Source of the DNA: an uncultured Lachnospiraceae bacterium
GTDB lineage: Bacteria > Bacillota > Clostridia > Lachnospirales > Lachnospiraceae
Direction of reading: 5' to 3'
DNA length: 24,785 bases
Assembly (NCBI GenBank): GCA_902782655.1
Contig: CACZNY010000171.1
Location: 1-24,785, forward strand
Shown here piece by piece: positions 8,026 through 14,977 of the stretch. Within the stretch, counting starts at the first letter, position 1, and the number at the start of each line of letters is the position of its first letter. Made by a program: the position numbers and the translations under genes. The notes under the pieces were generated by a model that was given only the letters and a program-made list of their open reading frames with translations, made no database searches and was not told the origin of the DNA.

Positions 8026-10949
8026 AGCAGATTGTCTACCTTCCCGAAGATTTCACGGTTCTGGTCTATCTTTGATTCCGAGCCGACGACCACAAGAGTA
8101 TCATCGGATATCACGGCATCTATATAGTCGGCAAGCTGTCTTATCTTCGTCTTACTGCAGGAAAGTACCTCATCCCTCTCCCTCTGTATATCCTCGAAGG
8201 TGAGCCCGGTCATGTAGGCGCTAAGGCTCCTTAAGCCCTCAGCCATGGGGGTTAAAGGAGTATCAAGGCCTGAGATGGTCCCTATTATAAACTTCGTCAT
8301 GTCACGGTCAGAGGGATCGAATTTCCTTATATAGTCCGCAGCCCTTTTGAAGACCTCCACCGAATTCTTAAGGTGCGGATCCCTGTATGTGCTGAAAAAG
8401 CCGTCTCCTGTCCTTAGGAAATTGGAGCTGCAGCCGTATGCCCCTCCGAGCACTCTGATATTATTCCAGAGATAATCATAGCCCATGATGACACGGAGCA
8501 CCTTGAGCTCGCCCCTGTAGGGAAGGCCGTGCTTTGTAAAGGAGCCCGCCTTCGCAACGAACTGAACCTGGGATGCCGTGCGGAAGCCCTCATTCTTTTT
8601 CACAAGCTCAAAGCTGAAATCAGGCTCCATTGACTTCTCCTCCGAAAGCCTTCCGATGATGCCCTTAATGCTTTCGGCGAATTTATCCTTCATCTCCCCG
8701 GAGCCCGTGATATCCATCATGAGATTGTCCTTATGAAGCAGGATGCCGAGGGTCTCCTTCAGGCAGGCCTTAAGGCCTGCCGCCTTTTCCTCGAAGTTTT
8801 TCTCAAGGTCATCCACGAATCTGTAAAAGTCCACTCCGTGAAGCTTCTCGCCGTAGTACTGCGCCTCCGAAATGTAGGAAAGCGCTCTGGCGGAAGCCGT
8901 GGCATTTCCCGCCGCTACAAGCGAGGTCTGAAGCCTTGACTTTATCATGCGGATTATCTCACGAAGCCTCTTGTCATCCGAAAAATCGGAGGTGAAGAGG
9001 ATCTCATCCGCAAGGGATATGAATTCAGGGATATTACGGGTGAAGACCTTTGTCCTTAATTCAAGCTCCTGATCAAAGTCTCCACCGGATCCGAAGTACG
9101 GGTAGGTAGCTCCCGCCATGTAGATCCCGCCGGTCTTCAGGTTTATCTCCGAGCTTAAGTCCTCATACTTATGCTTCGCCGTATCCACGTTTGAAAGCAT
9201 GGCAGAAAGAAGTCCGATATACGGGACAAGTCTTTCGGGCACTGACTGAGTCGAGAACATAAGGCTGATATATGCTATGCCGTTGGTGGCTATGTCGTGG
9301 TGCAGAAGCTTTACCCCGTCCACCGTATCAAGCTCATTCTTAAAGGGATGAGCCTCCTTGTCTATATCCGATATCTCGAGCAGAGGCACCGTAAGCAGAG
9401 CCTCGGGACTTGACGGCTCCTCCTGATAGGCCTTAAGAGCCCTGGTATCCTCCACTATCTGCTTTATCTCGTCCGAAGAAAGCGAAGCCCTGTACTTTGC
9501 AAGCTTCTTCGCCACAGCCTTCTCACGCTTGGCAGTAAGTCCCTTCTCGGGCTTCAGGAGTACCACCGAGGAATGGGGATTATCTATGAGATACTTTTCG
9601 ATAAGCCCCTCGAAATATCCGTTATGTCCTTCGGCCTCTCTTTTCAGGAAGGCATAGGTGGAATTCTGCTCTATGTGCATGAAGGGATCGGTTTCCTTAT
9701 AGAGCCATGAGTCCAGAGCCTGCAGCCCGTACATGAGGCCCTTCGGATATGAGCCGAAATCAGCCTCCCTGTATTTGAATTCCATGGAGTTGATGCCTGC
9801 GAGCAGGGTCTTCTTATTAAGCCCGTTCTTCACAAGCTCCGACAGGGTCTTCCTTATGACTCTCAGGAATTTGTCCTTGTCCGATACATCCGCGTACTTG
9901 GCTATGACCGCAAAGTAGGGCTGAAGTATCCCGTTCTCATAGGAGCTCTCTATATCCTGTCCTATCTTTGCGTCGAGCAGCGCCTGCTTAAGCGGAGCCC
10001 CCGGGCTTTCAAGCAGGGCATACTGCAGCACCGCAAAAGCCACGTAGAGTCTCGGATCCAGATTGTCCTTTATCACGCAGTTGTAGGAAAGATATGTATT
10101 ATGCAGGGTGCTCTCGGAATCAGAAAAGGCATAGGTCTTTTCATAATCCACCGTCTTTGTGAAGGGATCCTGCCTTTCAAGCGCCGAATCGATCTTCTGC
10201 TGCTTATAGTGTGACAGATACTCCTTGTCAAGCCAGGTAAGCCTCTCTACCATATCCGCATTGCCGTAGAGATAGATATAGGCATTCGACGGATGGTAGT
10301 ATTTCTTATGCATCTCAAGGAATTTCTCATAGGTCAGCTCCGGTATCTCCTCGGGATCTCCGCCCGACTCCAGCGCATAGGCCGTATCCGGATAAAGAGA
10401 TGACAGTATATAGCGGTCGAGCACATCGTCGGGAGTGGAATAAGCTCCCTTCATCTCGTTATACACCACGCCGTTGTATTTAAGCTCATCCTTTTCGGAC
10501 ATGAGCTCGTAATGCCAGCCCTCCTGCTCAAATATCTTTTTATTCTCATATATGGCGGGATGGAGCACTGCATCCATATAGACATCCGAAAGATTGGCAA
10601 AATCCTTATCATTGGTGCTCGCCACCGGAAAGACCGTCTTGTCGGGATAGGTCATGGCATTCAAGAAGGTATTGAGCGATCCCTTGGCAAGCTCTATAAA
10701 GGGATCCTTCGCCTTATACTTTTTGGAGCCGCAGAGCACCGTATGCTCAAGGATATGAGGAGTGCCCGTGGAATCCTCCGGAGGAGTCCTGAAGGCTATG
10801 TAAAACACCTTGTTTTTATCATCATTAGAAACGACAAAGACCCTCGCTCCGCTCTTTTCATGCTGCAGGAGATAGCCCTTGGAATTAAGATCCGGCATCT
10901 CCTTCTTCTTCACTACCCTGTACTGTTTTAAGTCTTCTATAGTCTTCAT
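8022..10949 (-). CDS. M16C zinc metallopeptidase, PreP-like (presequence protease family)
   Basis: The 975-residue enzyme should degrade short or unfolded peptides inside a closing chamber made of two homologous halves. The inverted zinc motif HILEH occupies residues 65-69, with Glu68 the probable base. Glu166 in GVVYNEMKG is the likely third zinc ligand, about 97 residues later as in PreP. Other family features are VLCGSKKYKAKDPF, LNTFLNAMTYPDKTVFPVAS and the KYYHPSNAYIYLYG segment. No signal peptide is seen, so it is probably cytoplasmic. The C-terminal half lacks a metal site, as usual. The ATG is preceded by CAGGAG. It follows the sigma-like gene by 16 bases and overlaps era. Its natural substrate cannot be told from the sequence. 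Confidence 0.93.
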   Translation of the reverse strand: MKTIEDLKQYRVVKKKEMPDLNSKGYLLQHEKSGARVFVVSNDDKNKVFYIAFRTPPEDSTGTPHILEHTVLCGSKKYKAKDPFIELAKGSLNTFLNAMTYPDKTVFPVASTNDKDFANLSDVYMDAVLHPAIYENKKIFEQEGWHYELMSEKDELKYNGVVYNEMKGAYSTPDDVLDRYILSSLYPDTAYALESGGDPEEIPELTYEKFLEMHKKYYHPSNAYIYLYGNADMVERLTWLDKEYLSHYKQQKIDSALERQDPFTKTVDYEKTYAFSDSESTLHNTYLSYNCVIKDNLDPRLYVAFAVLQYALLESPGAPLKQALLDAKIGQDIESSYENGILQPYFAVIAKYADVSDKDKFLRVIRKTLSELVKNGLNKKTLLAGINSMEFKYREADFGSYPKGLMYGLQALDSWLYKETDPFMHIEQNSTYAFLKREAEGHNGYFEGLIEKYLIDNPHSSVVLLKPEKGLTAKREKAVAKKLAKYRASLSSDEIKQIVEDTRALKAYQEEPSSPEALLTVPLLEISDIDKEAHPFKNELDTVDGVKLLHHDIATNGIAYISLMFSTQSVPERLVPYIGLLSAMLSNVDTAKHKYEDLSSEINLKTGGIYMAGATYPYFGSGGDFDQELELRTKVFTRNIPEFISLADEILFTSDFSDDKRLREIIRMIKSRLQTSLVAAGNATASARALSYISEAQYYGEKLHGVDFYRFVDDLEKNFEEKAAGLKACLKETLGILLHKDNLMMDITGSGEMKDKFAESIKGIIGRLSEEKSMEPDFSFELVKKNEGFRTASQVQFVAKAGSFTKHGLPYRGELKVLRVIMGYDYLWNNIRVLGGAYGCSSNFLRTGDGFFSTYRDPHLKNSVEVFKRAADYIRKFDPSDRDMTKFIIGTISGLDTPLTPMAEGLRSLSAYMTGLTFEDIQRERDEVLSCSKTKIRQLADYIDAVISDDTLVVVGSESKIDQNREIFGKVDNLL

Positions 10950-10965
10950 CTTGTCTCCTGCCCCC

Positions 10966-11706
10966 TCAAGGTATAAGTCCCTCTATCTGATCCCCCGAAA
11001 GCCTCATGGCCCGGGCTATATCCTCTGCCTTCATGCCGGAATCCTCCGCAAGCTCGGCTATGGTCACCGGTCTTTTGAGTTCCTCCGAAAGCTGCTTTGC
11101 CCTTTCATTCACCTCATTGATCCGGACTACCATATCATCTATCTGCTTCCTGATATCGGTATCATCATAGATCGCCTTGTCCATGGCATCCATGATGAGG
11201 CCCCCCACAAAAGCATCCACCTCCTCCAAAGAGTCAAGCGCAGAAAGAGATCTTATGGCCGTCATCAGCCCTATATTGCCCTCTCCGATAAGATCCTCGG
11301 CCGGAAGAGCCTGGTAGATGTAAAGCCTTGCTATATCCACCACATCCTTAAGATAATGATTCATAAGGACAGCCTGGGCTTCTTCATCATCATCGGAGAT
11401 CGCCTTAAGCTTTGCCTCTCTTATCTCTTCTTCGGTATAGGAGGGAAGGGCTTCAAGCTCCTCCAGATAAAGATTAAGGTACTTCCCGTCCTCCTCACTA
11501 AACTCCGGCTTCTCAAAGGTCCTGCCGGACTCTTCAAAGCTTATGCCTATGCTGTCAAGATACCCTCTTGTAAGGCCGTCCTCCCTCTCATTAAGCCCGA
11601 TGGCACCGAAATGCTCATCATACAGGGCTTCCGTTATCATATTGCGGTTTTCATGGGCCCTTCTTATAAGCCTGTCAAGCGCCGCCTTATACTCTGCCTC
11701 AACCAT
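10966..11706 (-). CDS. Degenerate sigma-70-like protein without region 4
   Basis: This 246-residue protein can be laid along a primary sigma factor from N terminus through region 3, and then it stops. Residues about 7-60 resemble region 1.1 (ALDRLIRRAHENR ... LDSIGISFEE). Residues 76-92 resemble region 1.2 (LNLYLEELEALPSYTEEE). Residues 112-154 resemble regions 2.1-2.2, including DLIGEGNIGLMTAI, the core-RNA-polymerase contact. Residues about 190-243 resemble region 3 (INEVNERAKQL ... RPVTIAELAEDSGM). The aligned 2.3-2.4 stretch (about 158-188) has lost the aromatic and basic promoter-melting residues: FSTYATWWIRQA of sigma-A corresponds to VDAFVGGLIMDA. Region 4 is absent. It could bind RNA polymerase core without recognising promoters; that is inference. 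It lies between the pseudo-rhomboid and the M16 peptidase, with gaps of 11 and 16 bases. Confidence 0.8.
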   Translation of the reverse strand: MVEAEYKAALDRLIRRAHENRNMITEALYDEHFGAIGLNEREDGLTRGYLDSIGISFEESGRTFEKPEFSEEDGKYLNLYLEELEALPSYTEEEIREAKLKAISDDDEEAQAVLMNHYLKDVVDIARLYIYQALPAEDLIGEGNIGLMTAIRSLSALDSLEEVDAFVGGLIMDAMDKAIYDDTDIRKQIDDMVVRINEVNERAKQLSEELKRPVTIAELAEDSGMKAEDIARAMRLSGDQIEGLIP

Positions 11707-11717
11707 ACAGGACCCGC

Positions 11718-12707
11718 CTATTTACCGAATCTGACATGGGAATGGCTGAAAAGATGATCCTGGCAGTACTCGTAGTTGCCCGCGCATTTGCTGCAAAACC
11801 TGAATTCAAGCATATCCCCGTCAAGCTCCGTCCTTCCGCATACGGCGCATCTGTGCTTTGTTATCTGATCCGCTCCCTTATTCCTCACTGTATTGTAGGC
11901 TGAGGGGCCGGCACCCATAGCCCCGGCATCCGCTGTCCCCTGCCCGGAGGTCCTGCCTGCTCCGCCTGAAGTGCTGGTCCATCCCTCCCGCTTCTGATTC
12001 CCCTGGTAATAGGGCCCTCTTTCGAAGGCTTTTTTGAAATTCTTCTTTCTCGCATGCTCCGAGGGGGAAATGGATCTGTAATTCCTCGTAGTGAAGAAGA
12101 AGATAAGGAAATTAAGCAGGGATACTATGATGGAAACCCTCTCCGGCCAGCTGGATACGAGAGCCTGGTAAACAAGGAAGGCCACATCCAGAAAGGCCAG
12201 ATACTTTATCTTCAGAGGAATGATAAAATACAGCATGACCTGCATGTCCGGATAGCAGGCGGCAAAGGCGAGGAAGATCGATAAGTTTACATAATATGTA
12301 GTAAACATTCCCTCCACGCTGTGCCCGAAGCCATAGAGCACAAAGGCTCCCACAAGCATCATGAAAAGTCCCGAGAATATATAGAGATTATACTTAAAAT
12401 CCCCCCAGGTCTGCTCTAAGGCAGAGCCTATCTGGTAATAAAAGAAAAGCATTATGATCGTGAATATCCCGGGGGCTGAGGGGGGCATGAAGACCCAGGT
12501 AAAAACCCTCCATATCTGGCCGTGCAGTATCCTCGAAGGGCTCAGCATGATAAATTCAAGCAGAGGCAGCCTTGTGCCGGCTTCGATAAAATACAGGATA
12601 TAGCCTATAATATAGGTCAGGATCATATATTTCGTAAGCTGGGGTACGGCATACCGGCCGACCTTTCGCTCTATCTTATTCAAAAAAGTATGCAGACTGC
12701 TCTTCAT
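11718..12707 (-). CDS. Rhomboid-like membrane protein with C-terminal zinc ribbon, probably not a protease
   Basis: The 329-residue protein has about six hydrophobic segments in residues 27-206, then a Gly/Ser/Thr-rich linker and a cysteine-rich tail. GQIWRVFTWVFMPP (63-76) and IGSALEQTWGDFKYNLYIFSG (93-113) match the rhomboid/Derlin fold, where W-R and G-x-x-x-E-x-x-W-G are structural marks. The catalytic GxSG serine and its partner histidine are missing, so it is probably a pseudoprotease. The tail has CAVC, CSKC and a further Cys (about 287, 290, 305, 308, 315) followed by several histidines, consistent with a zinc ribbon on the cytoplasmic side. I start it at the ATG at 12705-12707. A TTG at 12762-12764 would lie at or before the predicted transcription start. 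It is the first gene of the era run. Confidence 0.82.
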   Translation of the reverse strand: MKSSLHTFLNKIERKVGRYAVPQLTKYMILTYIIGYILYFIEAGTRLPLLEFIMLSPSRILHGQIWRVFTWVFMPPSAPGIFTIIMLFFYYQIGSALEQTWGDFKYNLYIFSGLFMMLVGAFVLYGFGHSVEGMFTTYYVNLSIFLAFAACYPDMQVMLYFIIPLKIKYLAFLDVAFLVYQALVSSWPERVSIIVSLLNFLIFFFTTRNYRSISPSEHARKKNFKKAFERGPYYQGNQKREGWTSTSGGAGRTSGQGTADAGAMGAGPSAYNTVRNKGADQITKHRCAVCGRTELDGDMLEFRFCSKCAGNYEYCQDHLFSHSHVRFGK

Positions 12708-12767
12708 GCTCCATCCGTTCCGTATCAACAGACACAAAAAATACACCTGCGTTACCGCAATCAATGT

Positions 12768-12796
12768 ATTTTAATATAAAAAAATGATATTGTCTA
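12768..12796 (-). promoter_or_regulatory. Sigma-A-type promoter of the pseudo-rhomboid/era operon
   Basis: On the minus strand TAGACA (12791-12796) and TAAAAT (12768-12773) are each one base from consensus and are separated by exactly 17 bases, with an AT-rich spacer containing seven T in a row. Transcription would begin near 12760, about 53 bases before the ATG at 12707. It follows the terminator hairpin at 12812-12843 directly, as expected between two transcription units. Confidence 0.7.
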
Positions 12797-12811
12797 TCAC
12801 TTCTGACAAAC

Positions 12812-12843
12812 AGCCCCCCGGAAGGCGCATCCTCCGGGGGGCT
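12812..12843 (-). terminator. Terminator hairpin after the DUF4349 gene
   Basis: An 11-bp perfect stem (AGCCCCCCGGA with TCCGGGGGGCT), extendable by a G-U and a G-C pair, lies 20 bases past the stop codon at 12864. On the minus strand only GTTTG follows it, so the T tract is poor, while a run of five A precedes it; read on the plus strand it is followed by a five-T run. The strong stem and its place between two transcription units support a terminator. Confidence 0.7.
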
Positions 12844-12863
12844 TGCTTTTTGCGTATATCCCT

Positions 12864-14033
12864 TTAATCCTTATGGGCTTCCCCGTCATTTGCTGCCGGG
12901 GGCACGCTGCCCGCAGGCTCCTCTCCTGTCTTCGCAGGAGCCGGTGCAGCCGAAGGAGCAGCTCCTCCCTTATCCTGCAGTGCCTGCTTCCTTTCAGCGG
13001 CTTCAGCCGCCCTTCTTTCCTTTTCCTGCCTCTTCCTCTCTGCCCTCTCCCTTCCGGACTTGCCGAAGATGGCCTTTATCACCTTCACTATGATGAGGAG
13101 CATGAGAGCCAGTATGATAAAGAGCGGGAGCCTCGTTATAATGAATATCAGCAGGTCTATGGCTGTCTCAAGCCCGTCCTCCAGCTCTCTCATGAAGTTC
13201 TCTTCTATCTTGTCGAAGTAAGTCCTGTCTCCCTTGCTGCCCGCTATGGACCTGGTCTCCTTCGCGCTTACGCTTACCGTGCTGTATGAGATCTTATTCT
13301 GCATGGATTTGAGCTGGCGCTTAAGGCTGTCAAGCTCATAGTTCACCTCTGCTATCTTATCCCTTATGGCAAGGATATCCTTAAGGGATGAGGCCTTGTC
13401 AAGAAGCTCCATGAGGCTGTCCCTTTCCGCCTCGTAGGTCGCGATCTTTGCTTCCACATCCACATACTGCAGGGTCACGTCCTCGGCGGATTCGCTCTTT
13501 GCAGTGACTGTGCCCTCATCCTTTACGATGTTCATAAAATCATCCAGCTTCGCTGAGGGGATCCGTGCCGTGAAATATCCGAATCTCGACTCGGAGTAAT
13601 CGGAATCATAGGCATTGATGTCCATGCTCTCGATATATCCGCCGTAATCATATACTGTCTTTTTAAGGTTATCCGCGAAGGCCTCAAGGTTTTCCACGTC
13701 CAGTGAAATACTGGCATTCCTTATTATCTTTGAGCCGTACTCTTCGATCTGCTCCCCTGCGGCCTCTTTTTTCTGATCCGCTGACTCCGAAGCCTCATAA
13801 GAGGAAGAATCCTCAAGATCATCCATCTCGGCAGCTTCCTCCACTGCCGGCTCGTAGTCATAATCATTTGCATAACCCGAGGAAAAATCGCTGCTTCCGG
13901 CATAGGCCGGCTCCTCCGCCATTGACTCCGCAGCAGTACCTGACCTTTCATAGCCGCTGTCAGATTTGCCGCAGGCCGCCAGAAGAATCAGAGACAACGA
14001 TCCTGCCAGAATGATACTTAATCCTTTTTTCAT
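12864..14033 (-). CDS. DUF4349-family lipoprotein with coiled coil and C-terminal membrane helix
   Basis: The 389-residue protein begins with a lipoprotein signal peptide ending in the lipobox LAAC (Cys21), so it should be lipid-anchored outside the membrane. A low-complexity acidic linker (about 22-100) leads into a DUF4349-type domain from SKIIRNASISLDVENLEAF (101-119) through RIPSAKLDDFM (158-168). Next comes a coiled-coil hairpin (about 190-250) with the repeated AERDSLMELLDKA and INYELDSLKRQL-like pattern, then a membrane helix (about 293-318), then a highly charged and later Ala/Pro-rich tail. The mix of an N-terminal lipid anchor and a C-terminal helix puts the tail in the cytoplasm. 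The family has no firmly known function that I can name. The ATG has an AGGGAGGT site at 14039-14046. It is the last gene of its run. Confidence 0.88.
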   Translation of the reverse strand: MKKGLSIILAGSLSLILLAACGKSDSGYERSGTAAESMAEEPAYAGSSDFSSGYANDYDYEPAVEEAAEMDDLEDSSSYEASESADQKKEAAGEQIEEYGSKIIRNASISLDVENLEAFADNLKKTVYDYGGYIESMDINAYDSDYSESRFGYFTARIPSAKLDDFMNIVKDEGTVTAKSESAEDVTLQYVDVEAKIATYEAERDSLMELLDKASSLKDILAIRDKIAEVNYELDSLKRQLKSMQNKISYSTVSVSAKETRSIAGSKGDRTYFDKIEENFMRELEDGLETAIDLLIFIITRLPLFIILALMLLIIVKVIKAIFGKSGRERAERKRQEKERRAAEAAERKQALQDKGGAAPSAAPAPAKTGEEPAGSVPPAANDGEAHKD

Positions 14034-14047
14034 GATTTACCTCCCTG

Positions 14048-14977
14048 TTAAAATCGTCCAATAAACTCTATTATAAACGCGATCACGGTTATCACTGCCG
14101 AGATGCATATCCCGGTTATCATGGGCGCGGACATCAGGCTTCCGAATCTCTCCGACTTAAGCTTCCTCCTGAATATATTCTCAAAGCAGCCCGTCCGCCC
14201 CTCGTTGATCGATATGACCTTCAGCATCAGCATTGCAAGAGCCGTGGTGAAGATGGAGATAAAGAGGAAGATGAAGCCTGTAAAGATATATCCCAGAGGG
14301 GAATCAAAGCCTCCCGAGTCCACCATACTGTCAAGCTCACCGGTTTTATCAAAAAGATAGACCGCCATGACGCTCACGCCGTTCATACAGATATGGCAGA
14401 TAATGGACGGGATAAGGCTTCCGCTGGCCTCTACCAGAAGTCCCCAGAAGACGCCTGCGCATATGGTATACGAAAACTGGTTTATATTCATGTGAGCCAG
14501 GGCAAAAAGCAGGGCGGAAAGCAGTATGGCACTGAATATCCTGCCCGTGGTGCGAAGTCCTCCGAGCAGTATCCCCCTGAAGACCAGCTCCTCCACCAAA
14601 GGTCCGAGCAGCCCCACGAAAAAGAACATGGCGGCAAAGGACACATCCCCGAACTGCTCTGTGATATCCATGGAAGCATTGTCGGATATCGCCATGGTAA
14701 AGGAATTCATGGCTATGATCAGGGGATAGCAGCAGAGATGGTATACAAGGGTCATCAGCGCAGTGCTTATGCGTATCCCCTTAAGATGAAGCTGCCGGGA
14801 CAGCTGTACCCTCCCCTTGGAAAGGAGGATAAGAGCCGGCAGAAGAAGACTGAGCTCACTGAGAAAAGCCAGCATGCCTATGCCGGGATCCCGGAGCATA
14901 AAGCTGACCAGGATGGAAAACGTTATGAAGACCACCGTCATCCACAAATATGCCCAGCCTGCTCTTTTAGCGTTCAT
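14048..14977 (-). CDS. CPBP-family intramembrane glutamic protease (CAAX/Abi type)
   Basis: This 309-residue membrane protein has about eight hydrophobic segments. The CPBP catalytic motifs are present: EELVFRG (about 129-135), with the paired glutamates and the arginine, FALAHMNINQ (His near 162), and HICMN (His195 to Asn199). Members include Rce1-like CAAX proteases and bacterial proteins linked to bacteriocin immunity or membrane protein processing. The substrate here is unknown. A long cytoplasmic or re-entrant segment with several basic residues (FRRKLKSERFG) precedes the last helix. I start at the ATG at 14975-14977, because AAGGAGG (14983-14989) is five bases away, and reject the TTG three bases upstream. 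The start overlaps the end of the FolC-like gene by 11 bases. The DUF4349 lipoprotein follows 14 bases later. Confidence 0.9.
   Translation of the reverse strand: MNAKRAGWAYLWMTVVFITFSILVSFMLRDPGIGMLAFLSELSLLLPALILLSKGRVQLSRQLHLKGIRISTALMTLVYHLCCYPLIIAMNSFTMAISDNASMDITEQFGDVSFAAMFFFVGLLGPLVEELVFRGILLGGLRTTGRIFSAILLSALLFALAHMNINQFSYTICAGVFWGLLVEASGSLIPSIICHICMNGVSVMAVYLFDKTGELDSMVDSGGFDSPLGYIFTGFIFLFISIFTTALAMLMLKVISINEGRTGCFENIFRRKLKSERFGSLMSAPMITGICISAVITVIAFIIEFIGRF

Noticed and set aside
10966..11706. Calling the sigma-like gene a working sigma factor
   Set aside because: Region 4 is missing and the promoter-melting residues of region 2.3 are replaced by small and aliphatic residues.
10879..11757. 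A 292-codon open frame on the plus strand
   Set aside because: It lies antisense to the end of the M16 gene and the whole sigma-like gene, its translation has no family character, and it has no ribosome-binding site. Codon bias on the true strand leaves few antisense stops.
11718..12707. Calling the rhomboid-like gene an active serine protease
   Set aside because: No GxSG motif and no matching catalytic histidine were found in the membrane segments.
12708..12764. A longer start (TTG at 12762-12764) for the pseudo-rhomboid
   Set aside because: The predicted -10 is at 12768-12773, so the TTG would be at or before the transcription start, and no Shine-Dalgarno site precedes it.
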